From NCBI GenBank assembly GCA_902622805.1, contig CACNRG010000002.1:1-64000 (forward strand): a stretch of 64,000 bases of DNA, written 5' to 3'. Numbering within the stretch: the first letter of the stretch is position 1; the number at the start of each line of letters is the position of its first letter. The notes below the pieces were generated by a model. That model was not told where the DNA came from. It saw only the letters and a list, made by a program, of their open reading frames with translations, and made no database searches. The stretch comes from an uncultured Pelagibacteraceae bacterium (GTDB lineage: Bacteria; Pseudomonadota; Alphaproteobacteria; Pelagibacterales; Pelagibacteraceae). The translations under genes and the position numbers were made by a program. This document shows positions 38,046-49,448 of this stretch, piece by piece.

Positions 38046-38726
38046 TTATTCTTTAGCCTCTTTAGCGGTTACCTTGTTTGTTTCTTGACTGAATTCTTTT
38101 GCAAAAACTTCACCTTTATAGATCCATACTTTAATTCCAATAATGCCATATGTAGTTAATGCTTCTGCTTCTGCATAATCAATATCAGCTCTGAGTGTAT
38201 GAGAGGGAATGCTACCATCTCTTAACCATTCTGTCCTTGCAATTTCATTTCCACCAAGTCTACCACTACAAGAAACCTTGATGCCTTTAGCACCAAGTCT
38301 TATACATGATTGCATTGCTCTCTTCATCGCTCGCCTATATGAAATTCTCTTTACTAATTGTTGTGCAATATTTTCAGCTACTAAATAAGCATTGGTCTCT
38401 GGTTTTTTTACCTCTTTAATATTTAATGTGACTTCATTTTTAGTAAACTTTGATAAATTATTTTTTATTTTATCAATATCACTTCCTTTTTTACCAATAA
38501 CAAAGCCTGGTCTTGAAGTGTAAATTGTAACATAACATTTATTTGATGTTCGTTCGATCATAACTTTAGACACTCCAGAGTTAATAACATTTTTTTTGAC
38601 GTATTCTCTAATTTTAAAATCTTCAATTAAATAATTCCCAAAATCTTTTTTCTTAGCATACCAGACAGAGTCCCAACCTCTATTGACACCTAATCTAAAA
38701 CCTACAGGGTTAACTTTTTGTCCCAT
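38046..38726 (-). CDS. rpsC: 30S ribosomal protein S3
   Basis: This is uS3, at the mRNA entry tunnel. It has 226 residues with [20 protein letters not shown], a KH domain with GxxG ([16 protein letters not shown]) and the C-terminal [20 protein letters not shown]. It overlaps rplV by 17 bases. Confidence 0.98.
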   Translation of the reverse strand: MGQKVNPVGFRLGVNRGWDSVWYAKKKDFGNYLIEDFKIREYVKKNVINSGVSKVMIERTSNKCYVTIYTSRPGFVIGKKGSDIDKIKNNLSKFTKNEVTLNIKEVKKPETNAYLVAENIAQQLVKRISYRRAMKRAMQSCIRLGAKGIKVSCSGRLGGNEIARTEWLRDGSIPSHTLRADIDYAEAEALTTYGIIGIKVWIYKGEVFAKEFSQETNKVTAKEAKE

Positions 38727-39108
38727 GACTCTCCATCTTTTTTGCCTCTGATAATATTATTGTTATACTTGAATAAGGTTTTAAAATCGAAGCAGCTCTA
38801 CCTTTTGCTCTAGGCCTAAACCTTTTCATGGTTATTTTTTTTCCACAGTATGCTTCTTTTACAATTAAATTATCAATATCATATTGAAAATTATTTTCCG
38901 CGTTAGCTACAGCTGAACTAATTGTTTTTCTTATATCTTTAGTAATTCTTTTTTCTGAAAATTGTAAATCTCTAATAGCTAGATCAACTTTTTTTCCAAC
39001 AATTCCTTTCAATATTGGATTAAGTTTTCTAACACTAGATCTTATATTATTATTAATAGATCTAACTGTTTTTTCATTATTTTTATTAATCTTCTTTTTT
39101 TTACTCAT
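38710..39108 (-). CDS. rplV: 50S ribosomal protein L22
   Basis: This is uL22, whose long hairpin lines the exit tunnel. It has 132 residues with a Lys/Asn-rich N-terminal extension of about 20 residues. The core has [20 protein letters not shown] and the hairpin tip region [20 protein letters not shown]. It lies 3 bases after rpsS and overlaps rpsC by 17 bases. Confidence 0.97.
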   Translation of the reverse strand: MSKKKKINKNNEKTVRSINNNIRSSVRKLNPILKGIVGKKVDLAIRDLQFSEKRITKDIRKTISSAVANAENNFQYDIDNLIVKEAYCGKKITMKRFRPRAKGRAASILKPYSSITIILSEAKKMESHGTKS

Positions 39109-39111
39109 AAA

Positions 39112-39405
39112 TTACTTTTTTGCTTCTTCAGGTTTAGCTTTTTTATCAGCAGGTGTATGACCAAAAAAAGTTCTCGTAGGTGCAAATTCCCCCATTTTAT
39201 GACCAACCATATCTTCTGAAATTGTAATTGGTATAAATTTTTTTCCATTATAAATTAAAAAACTTACTCCAACAAAATCAGGAATTATCGTAGATTTTCT
39301 GGACCAGGTCTTTATTGGAATTTTTTTTGGATCTGCTTTGTATTTATCAACTTTTTTCATTAAGCTATCTTCAACAAATGGTCCCTTCCAAACTGCTCTA
39401 GCCAT
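39112..39405 (-). CDS. rpsS: 30S ribosomal protein S19
   Basis: This is uS19, in the 30S head contacting S13. It has 97 residues starting [20 protein letters not shown], with [19 protein letters not shown] and [21 protein letters not shown] short basic tail ([10 protein letters not shown]) closes it. It lies 3 bases after rplB. Confidence 0.97.
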   Translation of the reverse strand: MARAVWKGPFVEDSLMKKVDKYKADPKKIPIKTWSRKSTIIPDFVGVSFLIYNGKKFIPITISEDMVGHKMGEFAPTRTFFGHTPADKKAKPEEAKK

Positions 39406-39408
39406 TAT

Positions 39409-40242
39409 CTAATCCTTCCTCTTCTTTCTTCTACGTACAATGAATTTATCTGTACTCTTATTATCTCTTGTTTTTAATCCTTTTGCAGATTGACCTGTTG
39501 GAGAAACAGGGTGTCGTCCACCAGCTGTCTTACCTTCTCCACCTCCGTGTGGGTGATCAACTGGGTTTTTAACTACTCCTCTAGTGTGAGGGCGTCTACC
39601 TAGCCATCTTGATCTACCTGCCTTACCTATCTTAATATTTTTTTGGTCTGGATTGCTTAAAACGCCAATTGTAGCAAGAGATCTAGAATCAATTTTTCTT
39701 ACCTCACCTGAAGCAAGTTTGATTAAACTATAATTTCCATCTAAACCACTAATTGTCACTGAAGTACCTGCTGATCTTGCTATTTTACCACCGCCGCCTG
39801 GTTGAATTTCTACATTGTGAATGTTTATACCAACCGGAATATCTTGTAATGGCATACAATTTCCAACTTTAATCTCTTTTTTTGTTCCATTTTCCACTAC
39901 ATCACCAACTTTAATTTTTTGTGGCGCTAGATAATAAGCATGCGAGTTATCCTGAAATTTTACCAACATAATATAACAAGATCTATTTGGATCGTATTCA
40001 ATTCTCTCAACTTTTGCAGGCATATCATTTTTTTTTCTATAGAAATCAACGTGTCTATACATTTTTTTGTGTCCACCTGCCCTATTGATAGATGTTATAT
40101 GACCATTATTATTTCTGCCTTTCATGGCGTTTTTAGGTGAAACTAAAGTTTTAAATGGTTTACCTTTCCATAAACCTGATCTATCGACAAGAATTGTTCC
40201 TCTTGTTGATTTTGTGTATGGTTTAAAAGTTTTTAGTGCCAT
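39409..40242 (-). CDS. rplB: 50S ribosomal protein L2
   Basis: This is uL2, essential near the peptidyl-transferase centre. It has 277 residues with GRNNNGHITSINRAGGHKKM and the invariant NPVDHPHGGGEGKTAGGRHP, which holds the key His. The C-terminus is basic (FIVRRRKKRKD). It follows rplW by 4 bases. Confidence 0.98.
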   Translation of the reverse strand: MALKTFKPYTKSTRGTILVDRSGLWKGKPFKTLVSPKNAMKGRNNNGHITSINRAGGHKKMYRHVDFYRKKNDMPAKVERIEYDPNRSCYIMLVKFQDNSHAYYLAPQKIKVGDVVENGTKKEIKVGNCMPLQDIPVGINIHNVEIQPGGGGKIARSAGTSVTISGLDGNYSLIKLASGEVRKIDSRSLATIGVLSNPDQKNIKIGKAGRSRWLGRRPHTRGVVKNPVDHPHGGGEGKTAGGRHPVSPTGQSAKGLKTRDNKSTDKFIVRRRKKRKD

Positions 40243-40246
40243 TTAA

Positions 40247-40540
40247 TTAAACTCCAGTTGTAAGGTCAATACTTTGACCTTTTTTTAATGTGATAATTGC
40301 TTTTTTAAATCCAGAAACTTTAACTTTTCTTCCTCTGGTTAATTTAGTTCTGTTTTGTTTATTGATAATATTGATTTTAGTAACATTTACTTTAAAAATC
40401 TTTTCAATATTTGTTTTTAAGTTTTTCTTATTCGCAGTAGCCGGAACTTTGAAAACAACTTTATTTTGTTCTGACAAATTAGTTGTTTTTTCTGTAACTA
40501 TCGGAGATAAAATTTTATCGTATAAATGTAACTTATCCAT
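40247..40540 (-). CDS. rplW: 50S ribosomal protein L23
   Basis: This is uL23, the docking site for trigger factor and SRP at the tunnel exit. It has 97 residues with YDKILSPIVTEKTTNLSEQN near the start and VNVTKINIINKQNRTKLTRG. It overlaps rplD by one base. Confidence 0.96.
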   Translation of the reverse strand: MDKLHLYDKILSPIVTEKTTNLSEQNKVVFKVPATANKKNLKTNIEKIFKVNVTKINIINKQNRTKLTRGRKVKVSGFKKAIITLKKGQSIDLTTGV

Positions 40541-41163
40541 TATGAATATCTCTTTTCTAACTCTTTAATTGAGCTTTCTGTAAAGACTACTTTTTTAAAT
40601 TTTACTATATCAAAAGCACTAAAATGATTTATGTCTGTAACTTTTACGTTTGGAATATTTCGGACTGATTTTTCAATTTTTTGCCTAGAGTTTTTATCTA
40701 AAATTATAAGAGAATTAGTAATTTCAAATTTCTTTATTATTAAATGCATTTCTTTTGTCTTTTTAATTTCACTATTAAAGTCACTAAAAATTAATAAATC
40801 TTTATTTTTGTTTTTTTCGGTTATTAATGAGGCGATGCTTAATTTTTTTTCACTTTTATTTAATTTTCTTTTTTTATATGCCAACTCTCCTTTAGGTCCA
40901 TGAGCTATACCACCTCCAACGAAAATTGGTGCTTTTCTACTTGCATGTCTTGCTCCACCAGTTCCTTTTTGAGCATATATTTTTGAAGTTGGTCCAGAAA
41001 CTTCATTTTGTTGTTTCGTTTTAGCATGTCTTCCTTTGTAATTTGCATTTGTTTTATATAAAACACTGTTAACTAATTTCTTATTTATTTTAGCTGAAAA
41101 TATTTTATCAAGAACTTCAATCGAGTCCTTCTTGCCATTTAAATTCAATTTATCTACTTTCAT
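40540..41163 (-). CDS. rplD: 50S ribosomal protein L4
   Basis: This is uL4, whose extended loop reaches the exit tunnel. In E. coli it represses its own S10 operon. It has 207 residues with the loop KQQNEVSGPTSKIYAQKGTG and ARHASRKAPIFVGGGIAHGP. It is flanked by one-base overlaps with rplC and rplW, and no S10-type leader was found. Confidence 0.97.
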   Translation of the reverse strand: MKVDKLNLNGKKDSIEVLDKIFSAKINKKLVNSVLYKTNANYKGRHAKTKQQNEVSGPTSKIYAQKGTGGARHASRKAPIFVGGGIAHGPKGELAYKKRKLNKSEKKLSIASLITEKNKNKDLLIFSDFNSEIKKTKEMHLIIKKFEITNSLIILDKNSRQKIEKSVRNIPNVKVTDINHFSAFDIVKFKKVVFTESSIKELEKRYS

Positions 41164-41873
41164 TATTTTTTCTTTTTATCGGGTGTTTTTTTTGCTTCCT
41201 CTAAAGCTTTTAATTTTTCATCAATTGTTAATTTATTAGTATTTTTTATTGATTTTTTTACTAAAATTTCCGAATTTTTTGCTCCTGGAATTGAACCTTT
41301 TAAATATAGTAGTTCGTTTTCAATATCTGTTTTAATAATTTCAATATTTAGCATAGTTCTTAACTTATCACCCATATGACCGGCCATTTTTTTACCTTTA
41401 AATACCTTTCCAGGATCTTGTCTTTGACCAGTAGATCCATGAGATCTATGAGAAACTGAGACACCATGAGAAGCTCTTAAACCACCAAAATTATGTCTTT
41501 TCATAGCACCTGCAAAACCTTTACCAATAGTTTTTGATCTTGTGTCAACAAATTTAATGTCTTTAAAAATCTCTAATCCGAACTCATTACCTTCTTTAAA
41601 AGTTTCCGTATTTTCTACTCTAAATTCTTTTAAAGTTTTTTTAGGTTCAGTATTTTTTTTTGAAAAAAATCCTTTCATTGCCTTTGTGAGCTTAGAATTT
41701 TTAATTTTTCCAAAACCTAACTGGACACCTTTGTATCCTCTTTTTTCTTTATCTATTATTTGAATAACTCTTGCTTTTTCCATCTTAAGCACTGTAACTG
41801 GAACTAATTGACCAGTTTTATAAAACTCTCTGGTCATTCCAATTTTTTTTCCTATTAAAGCAATCTCAGTCAT
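41163..41873 (-). CDS. rplC: 50S ribosomal protein L3
   Basis: This is uL3, a primary 23S rRNA binder. It has 236 residues with KKIGMTREFYKTGQLVPVTV and the conserved loop GGLRASHGVSVSHRSHGSTG followed by QDPGKVFKGKKMAGHMG. It is about 25 residues longer than the E. coli protein because of a Lys-rich C-terminal tail. It lies 2 bases after rpsJ. Confidence 0.98.
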   Translation of the reverse strand: MTEIALIGKKIGMTREFYKTGQLVPVTVLKMEKARVIQIIDKEKRGYKGVQLGFGKIKNSKLTKAMKGFFSKKNTEPKKTLKEFRVENTETFKEGNEFGLEIFKDIKFVDTRSKTIGKGFAGAMKRHNFGGLRASHGVSVSHRSHGSTGQRQDPGKVFKGKKMAGHMGDKLRTMLNIEIIKTDIENELLYLKGSIPGAKNSEILVKKSIKNTNKLTIDEKLKALEEAKKTPDKKKK

Positions 41874-41875
41874 AA

Positions 41876-42184
41876 TTATATTTTAATTTCCACATCAACT
41901 CCTGAGGCTAAATCCAACTTCATTAAAGCTTCAACTGTTTGTGGTGTTGGTTCAACTATATCAATCAATCTCTTATGTGTTCTTGACTCAAATTGTTCTC
42001 TACTCTTTTTATCAATATGTGGTGAACGTAATACTGTGTACCTTTCAATCTTAGTAGGCAAAGGAATTGGGCCTTTTATCGTTGCTCCAGTCCTTTTAAC
42101 AGTATTTACAATTTCCTCTGTAGAAGCGTCTAAGATCTTATTATCATAAGCTTTAAGTTTAATTCTGATATTCTGTTTTTCCAT
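41876..42184 (-). CDS. rpsJ: 30S ribosomal protein S10
   Basis: This is uS10, also the NusE partner in antitermination. It has 102 residues with [40 protein letters not shown] and [20 protein letters not shown]. It follows fusA by only 2 bases; the usual tuf gene and S10 promoter gap are not present here, so the S10 genes depend on upstream transcription. Confidence 0.98.
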   Translation of the reverse strand: MEKQNIRIKLKAYDNKILDASTEEIVNTVKRTGATIKGPIPLPTKIERYTVLRSPHIDKKSREQFESRTHKRLIDIVEPTPQTVEALMKLDLASGVDVEIKI

Positions 42185-42186
42185 AA

Positions 42187-44265
42187 CTACCCTGCAATCT
42201 TTTTAGTAACTTCATCTTGAACATTCTGAGGAACTTTTGAATAATGATCAAAAAACATTGAATATTGTGCTCTACCTTGAGACATAGATCTTAAACTGTT
42301 AATATACCCAAACATATTAGCAAGAGGAACCATTGCTGTAATTACAGTTGCATTACCTCTTTGTTCTTGAGTACTTATTTGCCCTCTTCTACTATTTAAA
42401 TCACCAATAACATCTCCCATATAATCTTCAGGGGTTACAACCTCAACTCTCATTACTGGTTCTAATAATTTTAATCCACCTTTAGTACAAGCTTCTTTAA
42501 AACAAGCTCTACTTGCTAACTCAAAAGCTAAAACACTTGAGTCAACATCATGATGTAATCCATCTAAAATAGTTACCTTGTAATCTATCATTGGAAATCC
42601 GGCCAAAATTCCACCATCAGATACAGTTTCTATACCTTTTTCAACACCAGGAATAAATTCTTTTGGAATAGCACCACCTTTTATCTTACTTTCCACCTCT
42701 CTACCTTTTCCAGGTTCTTGAGGCTCTACAAGTAATTTAACTTTTGCAAATTGTCCTGCACCACCACTCTGTTTTTTATGTGTATATTCAACTTCAGATG
42801 AAGATTCTATCGTTTCTCTGTACGCCACTTGAGGAGCGCCAACATTAGCTTCAACTTTAAATTCTCTTTTCATTCTATCAACAATAATGTCTAAATGAAG
42901 TTCACCCATGCCTTTGATGATTGTTTGACCAGACTCCTCATCAGAGGTAACTCTAAATGATGGATCTTCTTTTGCTAATCTACCTAATGCTTCACCCATC
43001 TTCTCTTGGTCAGCTTTTGTTTTTGGCTCAACAGCAATTTCAATAACTGGATCAGGAAACTCCATAGGTTCAAGAAGAACAGAATTTTCTCTATCACATA
43101 ATGTATGCCCAGTAATAGTATTTTTCAAACCTGCTAAAGCAACTATATCTCCTGCATTTGCCTCTTTAATATCCTCTCTGGAGTTTGCGTGCATTAAAAG
43201 CATTCTTCCAACTCTTTCTTCCTTTTCTTTAGATGAATTAAAAACGGCTGTTCCTGTTTTGATTGTTCCTGAATATACTCTTATAAATGTTAAAGAACCA
43301 ACAAATGGGTCAGTTGCAACTTTAAATGCTAATGCTGAAAAAGAGACACTATCATCAAATTTCATCTCCATTTCATCTTCACCTCCTAGTTTAGTTCCTT
43401 TTATAGACCCAATATCAACTGGGCTAGGCAAATAATTTATAACTGCATCCAATAAAGGTTGAACTCCCTTATTTTTGAAGGCCGATCCAGTTAAAACTGG
43501 CACAAAACTGAAATTTAAAGTTCCTTTTCTAATACATTTAACAAGATCTTCTTCTTTAATATCATCTCCATTTAAGTAGCTTTCCATTAATTTTTCATCT
43601 TGCTCTACAGCCAACTCAACAAGTTCAGTTCTATATTTTTGAGCAATTTCTTTTAAATCATCAGGTATTTCTTTATATTCCCATTCAGCACCTAAAGCTT
43701 CATTTTTCCATACCTGAGCTTTCATTTTTACTAAATCAACAACACCAGTTAATGATGCTTCAATTCCAATTGGAACTTGTAAAACTAATGGTTTAGCACC
43801 TAGCCTGTCCTTGATCATATCAACACATCTAAAAAAGTCAGCTCCAGTTCTATCTAGCTTATTTACGAAACAAATTCTTGGAACTTTATATTTATCAGCT
43901 TGTCTCCATACTGTTTCAGATTGAGGCTCTACACCTGCAACACCGTCAAATACAGCCACTGCTCCATCTAAAACCTTTAATGATCTTTCAACTTCTATTG
44001 TAAAATCCACGTGACCAGGAGTATCTATTATATTTATTCTGTGATCTTGCCAAAAACAAGTTGTTGCAGCTGAAGTTATTGTTATTCCTCTTTCTTGCTC
44101 TTGCTCCATCCAATCCATAGTTGCTGCACCATCATGTACTTCACCTATTTTATGACTTTTACCTGTATAATATAAAATTCTTTCAGTAGTAGTAGTTTTT
44201 CCAGCATCAATGTGAGCCATGATACCAATATTTCTATACTTATCTAAAGTGTGTGTTCTTCCCAT
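42187..44265 (-). CDS. fusA: Elongation factor G
   Basis: This GTPase drives translocation and, with RRF, ribosome recycling. It has 692 residues, normal length. GTP motifs are [28 protein letters not shown] and NKLD, with the switch region [14 protein letters not shown]. Domains II-V follow, with [20 protein letters not shown] and the C-terminal [20 protein letters not shown]. It lies 6 bases after rpsG. Confidence 0.98.
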   Translation of the reverse strand: MGRTHTLDKYRNIGIMAHIDAGKTTTTERILYYTGKSHKIGEVHDGAATMDWMEQEQERGITITSAATTCFWQDHRINIIDTPGHVDFTIEVERSLKVLDGAVAVFDGVAGVEPQSETVWRQADKYKVPRICFVNKLDRTGADFFRCVDMIKDRLGAKPLVLQVPIGIEASLTGVVDLVKMKAQVWKNEALGAEWEYKEIPDDLKEIAQKYRTELVELAVEQDEKLMESYLNGDDIKEEDLVKCIRKGTLNFSFVPVLTGSAFKNKGVQPLLDAVINYLPSPVDIGSIKGTKLGGEDEMEMKFDDSVSFSALAFKVATDPFVGSLTFIRVYSGTIKTGTAVFNSSKEKEERVGRMLLMHANSREDIKEANAGDIVALAGLKNTITGHTLCDRENSVLLEPMEFPDPVIEIAVEPKTKADQEKMGEALGRLAKEDPSFRVTSDEESGQTIIKGMGELHLDIIVDRMKREFKVEANVGAPQVAYRETIESSSEVEYTHKKQSGGAGQFAKVKLLVEPQEPGKGREVESKIKGGAIPKEFIPGVEKGIETVSDGGILAGFPMIDYKVTILDGLHHDVDSSVLAFELASRACFKEACTKGGLKLLEPVMRVEVVTPEDYMGDVIGDLNSRRGQISTQEQRGNATVITAMVPLANMFGYINSLRSMSQGRAQYSMFFDHYSKVPQNVQDEVTKKIAG

Positions 44266-44271
44266 AATAAA

Positions 44272-44742
44272 TTACCACCTAAAATGAGCAAAAGCCTTAT
44301 TTGACTCAGCCATTTTGTGAACATCTTCTCTTTTTTTTACTGCTGCTCCCTTTTTTTCATAAGCATCATAAAGTTCATTAAAAATCTTGTCGGACATATA
44401 TTTGTCTTTTCTTTTTCTAGCAGAGTCTACTAGCCATCTTATAGCAAGAGCTTGGGCTCTTTTACTTTTAACCTCTACAGGCACTTGATAAGTAGCTCCT
44501 CCTACTCTCCTAGATCTTACTTCAACAGTTGGCTTAATATTATTAATTGCTTCATTAAATATATTAATTGGCTCTTCTTTAGTTTTAGATTTTATTTTGT
44601 CGATAGCTTCATACACTATTTTTGCTGCAACACCCCTTTTACCATCATACATAATATTATTTATTAATTTTGGTATAATAGTTGATTTGAATTTGGGATC
44701 AGGAATTACTTTTTTTTTTGGTTGAGTTTTTTTTCTAGACAT
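44272..44742 (-). CDS. rpsG: 30S ribosomal protein S7
   Basis: This is uS7, which organises the 30S head. It has 156 residues with PDPKFKSTIIPKLINNIMYD, GGATYQVPVEVKSKRAQALA and the C-terminal HKMAESNKAFAHFRW. A 10-base poly-T run near its N-terminal coding part (44710-44719) encodes lysines. It lies three bases after rpsL. Confidence 0.98.
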   Translation of the reverse strand: MSRKKTQPKKKVIPDPKFKSTIIPKLINNIMYDGKRGVAAKIVYEAIDKIKSKTKEEPINIFNEAINNIKPTVEVRSRRVGGATYQVPVEVKSKRAQALAIRWLVDSARKRKDKYMSDKIFNELYDAYEKKGAAVKKREDVHKMAESNKAFAHFRW

Positions 44743-44745
44743 AAA

Positions 44746-45117
44746 TTATTTACCTTTTTTAGTACCGTATAGAGATCTTCTCTTTTTTCTATTAGCAACA
44801 CCTTGGGTATCTAGATTTCCCCTTAGAATGTGATATCGAACACCAGGTAAATCTTTAACACGTCCTCCACGAATTAAAACAACTGAGTGTTCTTGTAAAT
44901 TATGTCCTTCACCAGGAATATAAGCTGTAACTTCAAAACCATTAGACAATCTCACCCTAGCTACTTTTCTAAGTGCTGAGTTAGGTTTTTTTGGTGTAGT
45001 CGTGTAAACTTTTACACAAACACCCCTTTTCAAAGGTTGTTTTTCAAGAGCTGGAACCTTATTTCTCTTGCTTTGTTTAACTCTTCTATTTTTTAACAAC
45101 TGGTTTATAGTTGGCAT
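44746..45117 (-). CDS. rpsL: 30S ribosomal protein S12
   Basis: This is uS12, in the decoding centre. It has 123 residues with [20 protein letters not shown] and [18 protein letters not shown]. The lysines at the two positions whose change gives streptomycin resistance are wild type (KKPNS and RVKDLPG). It starts the rpsL-rpsG-fusA cluster, 165 bases after rpoC, where a promoter is predicted. Confidence 0.98.
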   Translation of the reverse strand: MPTINQLLKNRRVKQSKRNKVPALEKQPLKRGVCVKVYTTTPKKPNSALRKVARVRLSNGFEVTAYIPGEGHNLQEHSVVLIRGGRVKDLPGVRYHILRGNLDTQGVANRKKRRSLYGTKKGK

Positions 45118-45152
45118 AATTTTTTTAAATTTAATAAATTGTTTTTGAGGGA

Positions 45153-45170
45153 AATAACTGACAGGTTATT
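45153..45170 (-). other. Small hairpin in the rpsL 5' leader
   Basis: A perfect 6-base inverted repeat, AATAAC and GTTATT, with a 6-base loop lies about 35 bases upstream of rpsL. It overlaps the predicted -10 box by 3 bases. It could be a weak operator or a 5' message structure, and the low GC makes it marginal. Confidence 0.25.
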
Positions 45171-45195
45171 ATTGGCAGCGTTTAGTGTCTATCAA
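45168..45195 (-). promoter_or_regulatory. Predicted sigma-70 promoter for rpsL-rpsG-fusA and downstream genes
   Basis: On the - strand, TTGATA (45195-45190) is followed after 16 bases by AATAAT (45173-45168). Each is a 5/6 match. It lies in the 165-base gap between rpoC and rpsL, leaving a leader of about 40 bases. A second TTGACA at 45253-45248 lacks a good -10. It was called by eye. Confidence 0.4.
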
Positions 45196-45239
45196 TAACA
45201 CTACATTCCAACCAAAAACATCGCCAAATTACTAATTAA

Positions 45240-45254
45240 TTTGACTTTGTCAAA
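45240..45254 (-). terminator. Short stem-loop downstream of rpoC
   Basis: TTTGAC and GTCAAA form a 6-base stem with a 3-base loop, about 30 bases after the rpoC stop. No long T tract follows on the - strand, so at best it is a weak terminator or a processing end for the rpoBC message. The same bases include a TTGACA hexamer. Confidence 0.25.
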
Positions 45255-45282
45255 CTAAAACTGGTAATTGAAACATTAATTT

Positions 45283-48200
45283 TTATTGATTTACAGGGGT
45301 TTCTGAAGCTTCAATTTTATCCTGCTCTGACAAAAATTGGTTATCATCTTCTAGAGCTTTTTTGTTCCATTTATTCTTTATATTGCCTGTTCCTGCAGGC
45401 ACTAATCTACCAACAATAACATTCTCTTTTAATCCATTAAGTGGATCTACTTTTCCTTTAATTGCTGCATCTGTTAATACTCTTGTTGTTTCTTGAAAAG
45501 AGGCTGCAGAAATAAATGACTCTGTTTGTAAGGATGCCTTGGTAATACCCATAAGTACTCTTTCTCCTATTGCTGGCGTTTTACCCTCTTTTTTAAGTTT
45601 TTCATTTACAATATCAAATTTAATTCTATCTATAATTTCTCCTGGTAAGTAAGATGATTCACCAGAGTTTTTAACCTCTACTTTTTTAAGCATTTGTCTT
45701 AAAATGGTTTCAATATGTTTATCATTAATAATAACACCTTGTAATCTATATACTTCTTGAACTTGGTTGACGAAATATTCAGTTAAATCTTTAATACCCA
45801 TAATTCTAAGAATATCATGAGGCAAAGGTTGTCCATCAAGTAAGTATTCTCCTTTTTTAATTCTCTCACCTTGATTAAAGTTAATATGTTTTCCTTTAGG
45901 AATTAGGTAGTTTGATGGTTCGGTACCATCCTCTGGTACAATTGAAACTCTTTGTTTGCCTCTTACTTCTTTTCCAAAAACAACTTGTCCATCATTTTCA
46001 GCTATAATTGCACTATCCTTTGCTTTTCTTGCCTCAAATAATTCTGCAACTCTTGGAAGGCCACCAGTAATATCTTTAGTTTTTGTAGTTTCTTTTGGAA
46101 GTCTGGCTATCACATCTCCAGCTGAAACTTTTTGCCCATCTTTCACAGACAAAATTGAGTCTGGTACTAAATAATATCTAGCTTCATTATCGTCTGCTTT
46201 TTTAATTACATTTCCCTTTTCATCTCTCAATGTTATTCTTGGTTTTAAGTCTGTACTTTTTGATTGTGATCTCCAATCAATAACAGATTTTGATGATATA
46301 CCTGTTGCATCATCTGTAGTCTCTTGAATTGAAACTCCATCTATTAGATCAACGAAACTCGCTATACCACTTTTTTCTGCAATAACAGGTGTCGTGTACG
46401 GGTCCCACTCACAAATTTTCGTATTAGCTTTAACCTTGTCATCATTTTTGAAAAATAATTTTGATCCATAAGCAACTTTGTAAACTGCAACTTGAACTCC
46501 ATTATCATCTTCAATTGATAGCTGAGTATTCCTTCCCATTACTATTAAGTTTTTCTTAGAATCTTCCAAAATATTTGAGTTAATGATTTTTAAAATTCCA
46601 TCATTTTTAGTTACAATTTGAGAATCTTGTTTTACTGACGCTGTACCTCCGACGTGGAAAGTTCTCATTGTTAATTGTGTTCCAGGTTCACCTATTGATT
46701 GAGCAGAAATCATTCCAATTGCTTCACCAACGTGAACCATTTTACCTCTTGATAGATCTCTTCCGTAACATGTTGCGCAGACACCCTCTTTAGAACTACA
46801 AGTCATAACTGAGAATACTTTAATTGATTTAATACCTGCGGCATCAATTTTATCACAAGCTGACTCATCAATCATAGTAGATTTTTTTATTATTACTTCT
46901 CCAGAAATAGGATTTTTTACATCTGCAGCTGTAACTCTTCCTAATGCTCTCTCAGATAAGCTTACTACAACATTCCCTCCTTCTAATATTTCTGATAATT
47001 CAATAAATCCTGGGTTTTCACAATTAATTTTTGTTATTGTTAAATCCTGAGCCACATCACAAAGTCTTCTAGTTAAGTAACCTGAACTTGCAGTTTTTAA
47101 AGCTGTGTCAGCCAAACCTTTTCTAGCACCATGAGTAGAGTTAAAATATTCTAAGGCAGTTAATCCCTCTTTAAAATTTGATATAATTGGACTTTCAATA
47201 ATTTCACCAGATGGTTTTGCAATCAAGCCTCTCATACCAGCTAGTTGTTTCATCTGTGCTGCTGAACCCCTTGCTCCACTGTCAGCCATCATAAATACTG
47301 AATTTATTTTTAATCCTTCAGGTGTTTTTTCTGTAGCAGAAATACCTTTCATCATTTCGCCAGCTACTTTATCCGTACATTTTGACCAAGCATCAACTAC
47401 TTTATTATATTTTTCACCTCTTGTGATTAATCCCTCTGCATATTGAGTTTCATAATCCGCAATTAATTTTTTTGTATCATCTATCAGTTGAGTTTTGCTT
47501 TCGGGTATTACGAGATCATCTTTTCCAAACGAAATACCAGCTTTAAATGCATGTTTAAAACCCAAATCTTTTAGTTTATCACAGAAAATAACAGTAGTTT
47601 TTTGTCCACAAAACCTAAATACAATGTCAATTACTTCGGAAACAACTTTTTTTGGAAGCAATCTATCAACTAAAGAAAATTTAATGTCTTTATTTTTTGG
47701 TAGTAGATTTGCTAATAAAAATCTTCCAGCTGTTGATGTGTATTTTTCAAATTTTTTATCACCTTTTTCATCAACTGTCTCAAATCTTGAAATAATTGTA
47801 CTATGAACTTTAATCTGTCCAGACGATAAAGCAAATTCAATTTGATCTGCATCTACAAAATATCCTGCAGGCTTATCGGTTAACGGCTCTTGAGATAAAT
47901 AATAAATTCCTAAAATCATATCCTGACTAGGAACAATTATCGGTTTTCCATTCGATGGAGATAAAATATTATTTGTTGAAAGCATTAAAATTCTTGCCTC
48001 TAATTGTGCTTCCAAGCTTAAAGGTACATGAACTGCCATTTGATCACCATCAAAATCTGCATTGAAAGCTGCACAAGTTAGGGGGTGGAGCTCTATTGCA
48101 TCACCTTCAATTAATTTTGGTTCAAATGCTTGCACTCCAAGTCTGTGTAAAGTAGGTGCTCTATTCAGAAGTACAGGATGTTCTCTAACAATTAGTTCTA

Positions 48201-49446
48201 GTGCATCCCACACTGCATTAGTTTCTTTTTCGACAAGTTTTTTTGCTTGTTTAATTGTTGAAGCTAAACCTAATTTATTTAATCTTGCATATAAAAATGG
48301 TTTGAATAACTCTAATGCCATCTTCTTTGGAAGGCCACATTCATGTAATTTTAAATCTGGTCCAACTACAATTACAGATCTACCTGAGTAATCTACACGT
48401 TTACCTAACAAGTTTTGTCTAAATCTGCCCTGTTTACCTTTTAACATTTCTGCTAAAGATTTTAGGGGTCGTTTTCCTGTTCCAGTGATAACTCGGCCAC
48501 GTCTTCCATTATCAAACAATGCATCAACAGATTCTTGAAGCATTCTCTTTTCATTTCTTACAATAATATCTGGAGCTTTAAGATCCATTAATCTCTTAAG
48601 ACGATTATTTCTATTAATTACTCTTCTATAGAGATCATTTAAATCTGACGTGGCAAATCTTCCACCATCTAATGGTACAAGTGGTCTTAATTCAGGTGGA
48701 ATAACAGGTACAACCGTCATTATCATCCATTCTGGTTTTTGTCCTGTATCAATAAATGACTCTATTAGTTTTAATCTTTTAATAGCTCTTTCTTCATTTA
48801 CTTTAGATTTTGTCTCTTTAATGTAGTTAACTAAATTTTTTCTCTCCAGTTCAAGATCTAGGCTCTTTAACATTTCTAAGACAGCTTCAGCACCAATTCC
48901 AGCTGTGAAAGCTTCTTCACCAAACTCATCTTGATATTTTGCTAATTCCTCTTCATTTAAAAGCTGATTTTTTTGTAAGCCAGTTAATCCTGGTTCAATA
49001 ACAATAAAATTTTCAAAATATAAAACTCTCTCTATTTCTTTTAATTTCATATCAACTGCTAGTGCTATTCTGCTAGGGAGTGATTTTAAAAACCATATAT
49101 GAGCAACTGGTGTTGCTAGATTAATGTGGCCCATTCTTTCTCTTCTTACATTAGATTTTGTAACCTCAACTCCACATTTTTCACAAATAATTCCTCTAAA
49201 TTTCATTCGTTTATATTTTCCACACAAACACTCGTAATCCTTAATAGGACCAAATATCCTTGCACAAAATAAGCCATCTTTCTCAGGTCTAAATGTTCTA
49301 TAATTGATAGTTTCTGGTTTTTTAATTTCACCATAGGTCCATGATTTTATCTTTTCTGGACTTGCCAAAGAAATTTTAATACTATTAAAATTTTGGGCTT
49401 CTGAAATTTCTGAATTTTTGAAAAGATCTGTTAATTCTTTTTTCAT
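45283..49446 (-). CDS. rpoC: RNA polymerase beta' subunit
   Basis: This is the catalytic beta' subunit, 1387 residues, full length. The N-terminal zinc site has [20 protein letters not shown]. The Mg2+-binding [16 protein letters not shown] is intact. The second zinc site near residue 880-895 includes [20 protein letters not shown]. The trigger-loop region [20 protein letters not shown] and the C-terminal [19 protein letters not shown] are also present. It lies 2 bases after rpoB. Confidence 0.98.
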   Translation of the reverse strand: MKKELTDLFKNSEISEAQNFNSIKISLASPEKIKSWTYGEIKKPETINYRTFRPEKDGLFCARIFGPIKDYECLCGKYKRMKFRGIICEKCGVEVTKSNVRRERMGHINLATPVAHIWFLKSLPSRIALAVDMKLKEIERVLYFENFIVIEPGLTGLQKNQLLNEEELAKYQDEFGEEAFTAGIGAEAVLEMLKSLDLELERKNLVNYIKETKSKVNEERAIKRLKLIESFIDTGQKPEWMIMTVVPVIPPELRPLVPLDGGRFATSDLNDLYRRVINRNNRLKRLMDLKAPDIIVRNEKRMLQESVDALFDNGRRGRVITGTGKRPLKSLAEMLKGKQGRFRQNLLGKRVDYSGRSVIVVGPDLKLHECGLPKKMALELFKPFLYARLNKLGLASTIKQAKKLVEKETNAVWDALELIVREHPVLLNRAPTLHRLGVQAFEPKLIEGDAIELHPLTCAAFNADFDGDQMAVHVPLSLEAQLEARILMLSTNNILSPSNGKPIIVPSQDMILGIYYLSQEPLTDKPAGYFVDADQIEFALSSGQIKVHSTIISRFETVDEKGDKKFEKYTSTAGRFLLANLLPKNKDIKFSLVDRLLPKKVVSEVIDIVFRFCGQKTTVIFCDKLKDLGFKHAFKAGISFGKDDLVIPESKTQLIDDTKKLIADYETQYAEGLITRGEKYNKVVDAWSKCTDKVAGEMMKGISATEKTPEGLKINSVFMMADSGARGSAAQMKQLAGMRGLIAKPSGEIIESPIISNFKEGLTALEYFNSTHGARKGLADTALKTASSGYLTRRLCDVAQDLTITKINCENPGFIELSEILEGGNVVVSLSERALGRVTAADVKNPISGEVIIKKSTMIDESACDKIDAAGIKSIKVFSVMTCSSKEGVCATCYGRDLSRGKMVHVGEAIGMISAQSIGEPGTQLTMRTFHVGGTASVKQDSQIVTKNDGILKIINSNILEDSKKNLIVMGRNTQLSIEDDNGVQVAVYKVAYGSKLFFKNDDKVKANTKICEWDPYTTPVIAEKSGIASFVDLIDGVSIQETTDDATGISSKSVIDWRSQSKSTDLKPRITLRDEKGNVIKKADDNEARYYLVPDSILSVKDGQKVSAGDVIARLPKETTKTKDITGGLPRVAELFEARKAKDSAIIAENDGQVVFGKEVRGKQRVSIVPEDGTEPSNYLIPKGKHINFNQGERIKKGEYLLDGQPLPHDILRIMGIKDLTEYFVNQVQEVYRLQGVIINDKHIETILRQMLKKVEVKNSGESSYLPGEIIDRIKFDIVNEKLKKEGKTPAIGERVLMGITKASLQTESFISAASFQETTRVLTDAAIKGKVDPLNGLKENVIVGRLVPAGTGNIKNKWNKKALEDDNQFLSEQDKIEASETPVNQ

Positions 49447-49448
49447 AA

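Noticed and set aside
45118-45282. Hidden gene or RNA in the rpoC-rpsL gap
   Set aside because: No open frame with a start of useful length and no recognisable RNA fold beyond two 6-base stems.
48062-48391. 109-codon + strand frame within rpoC
   Set aside because: Antisense to the most conserved part of rpoC (NADFDGDQ region); constrained codons explain the open frame.
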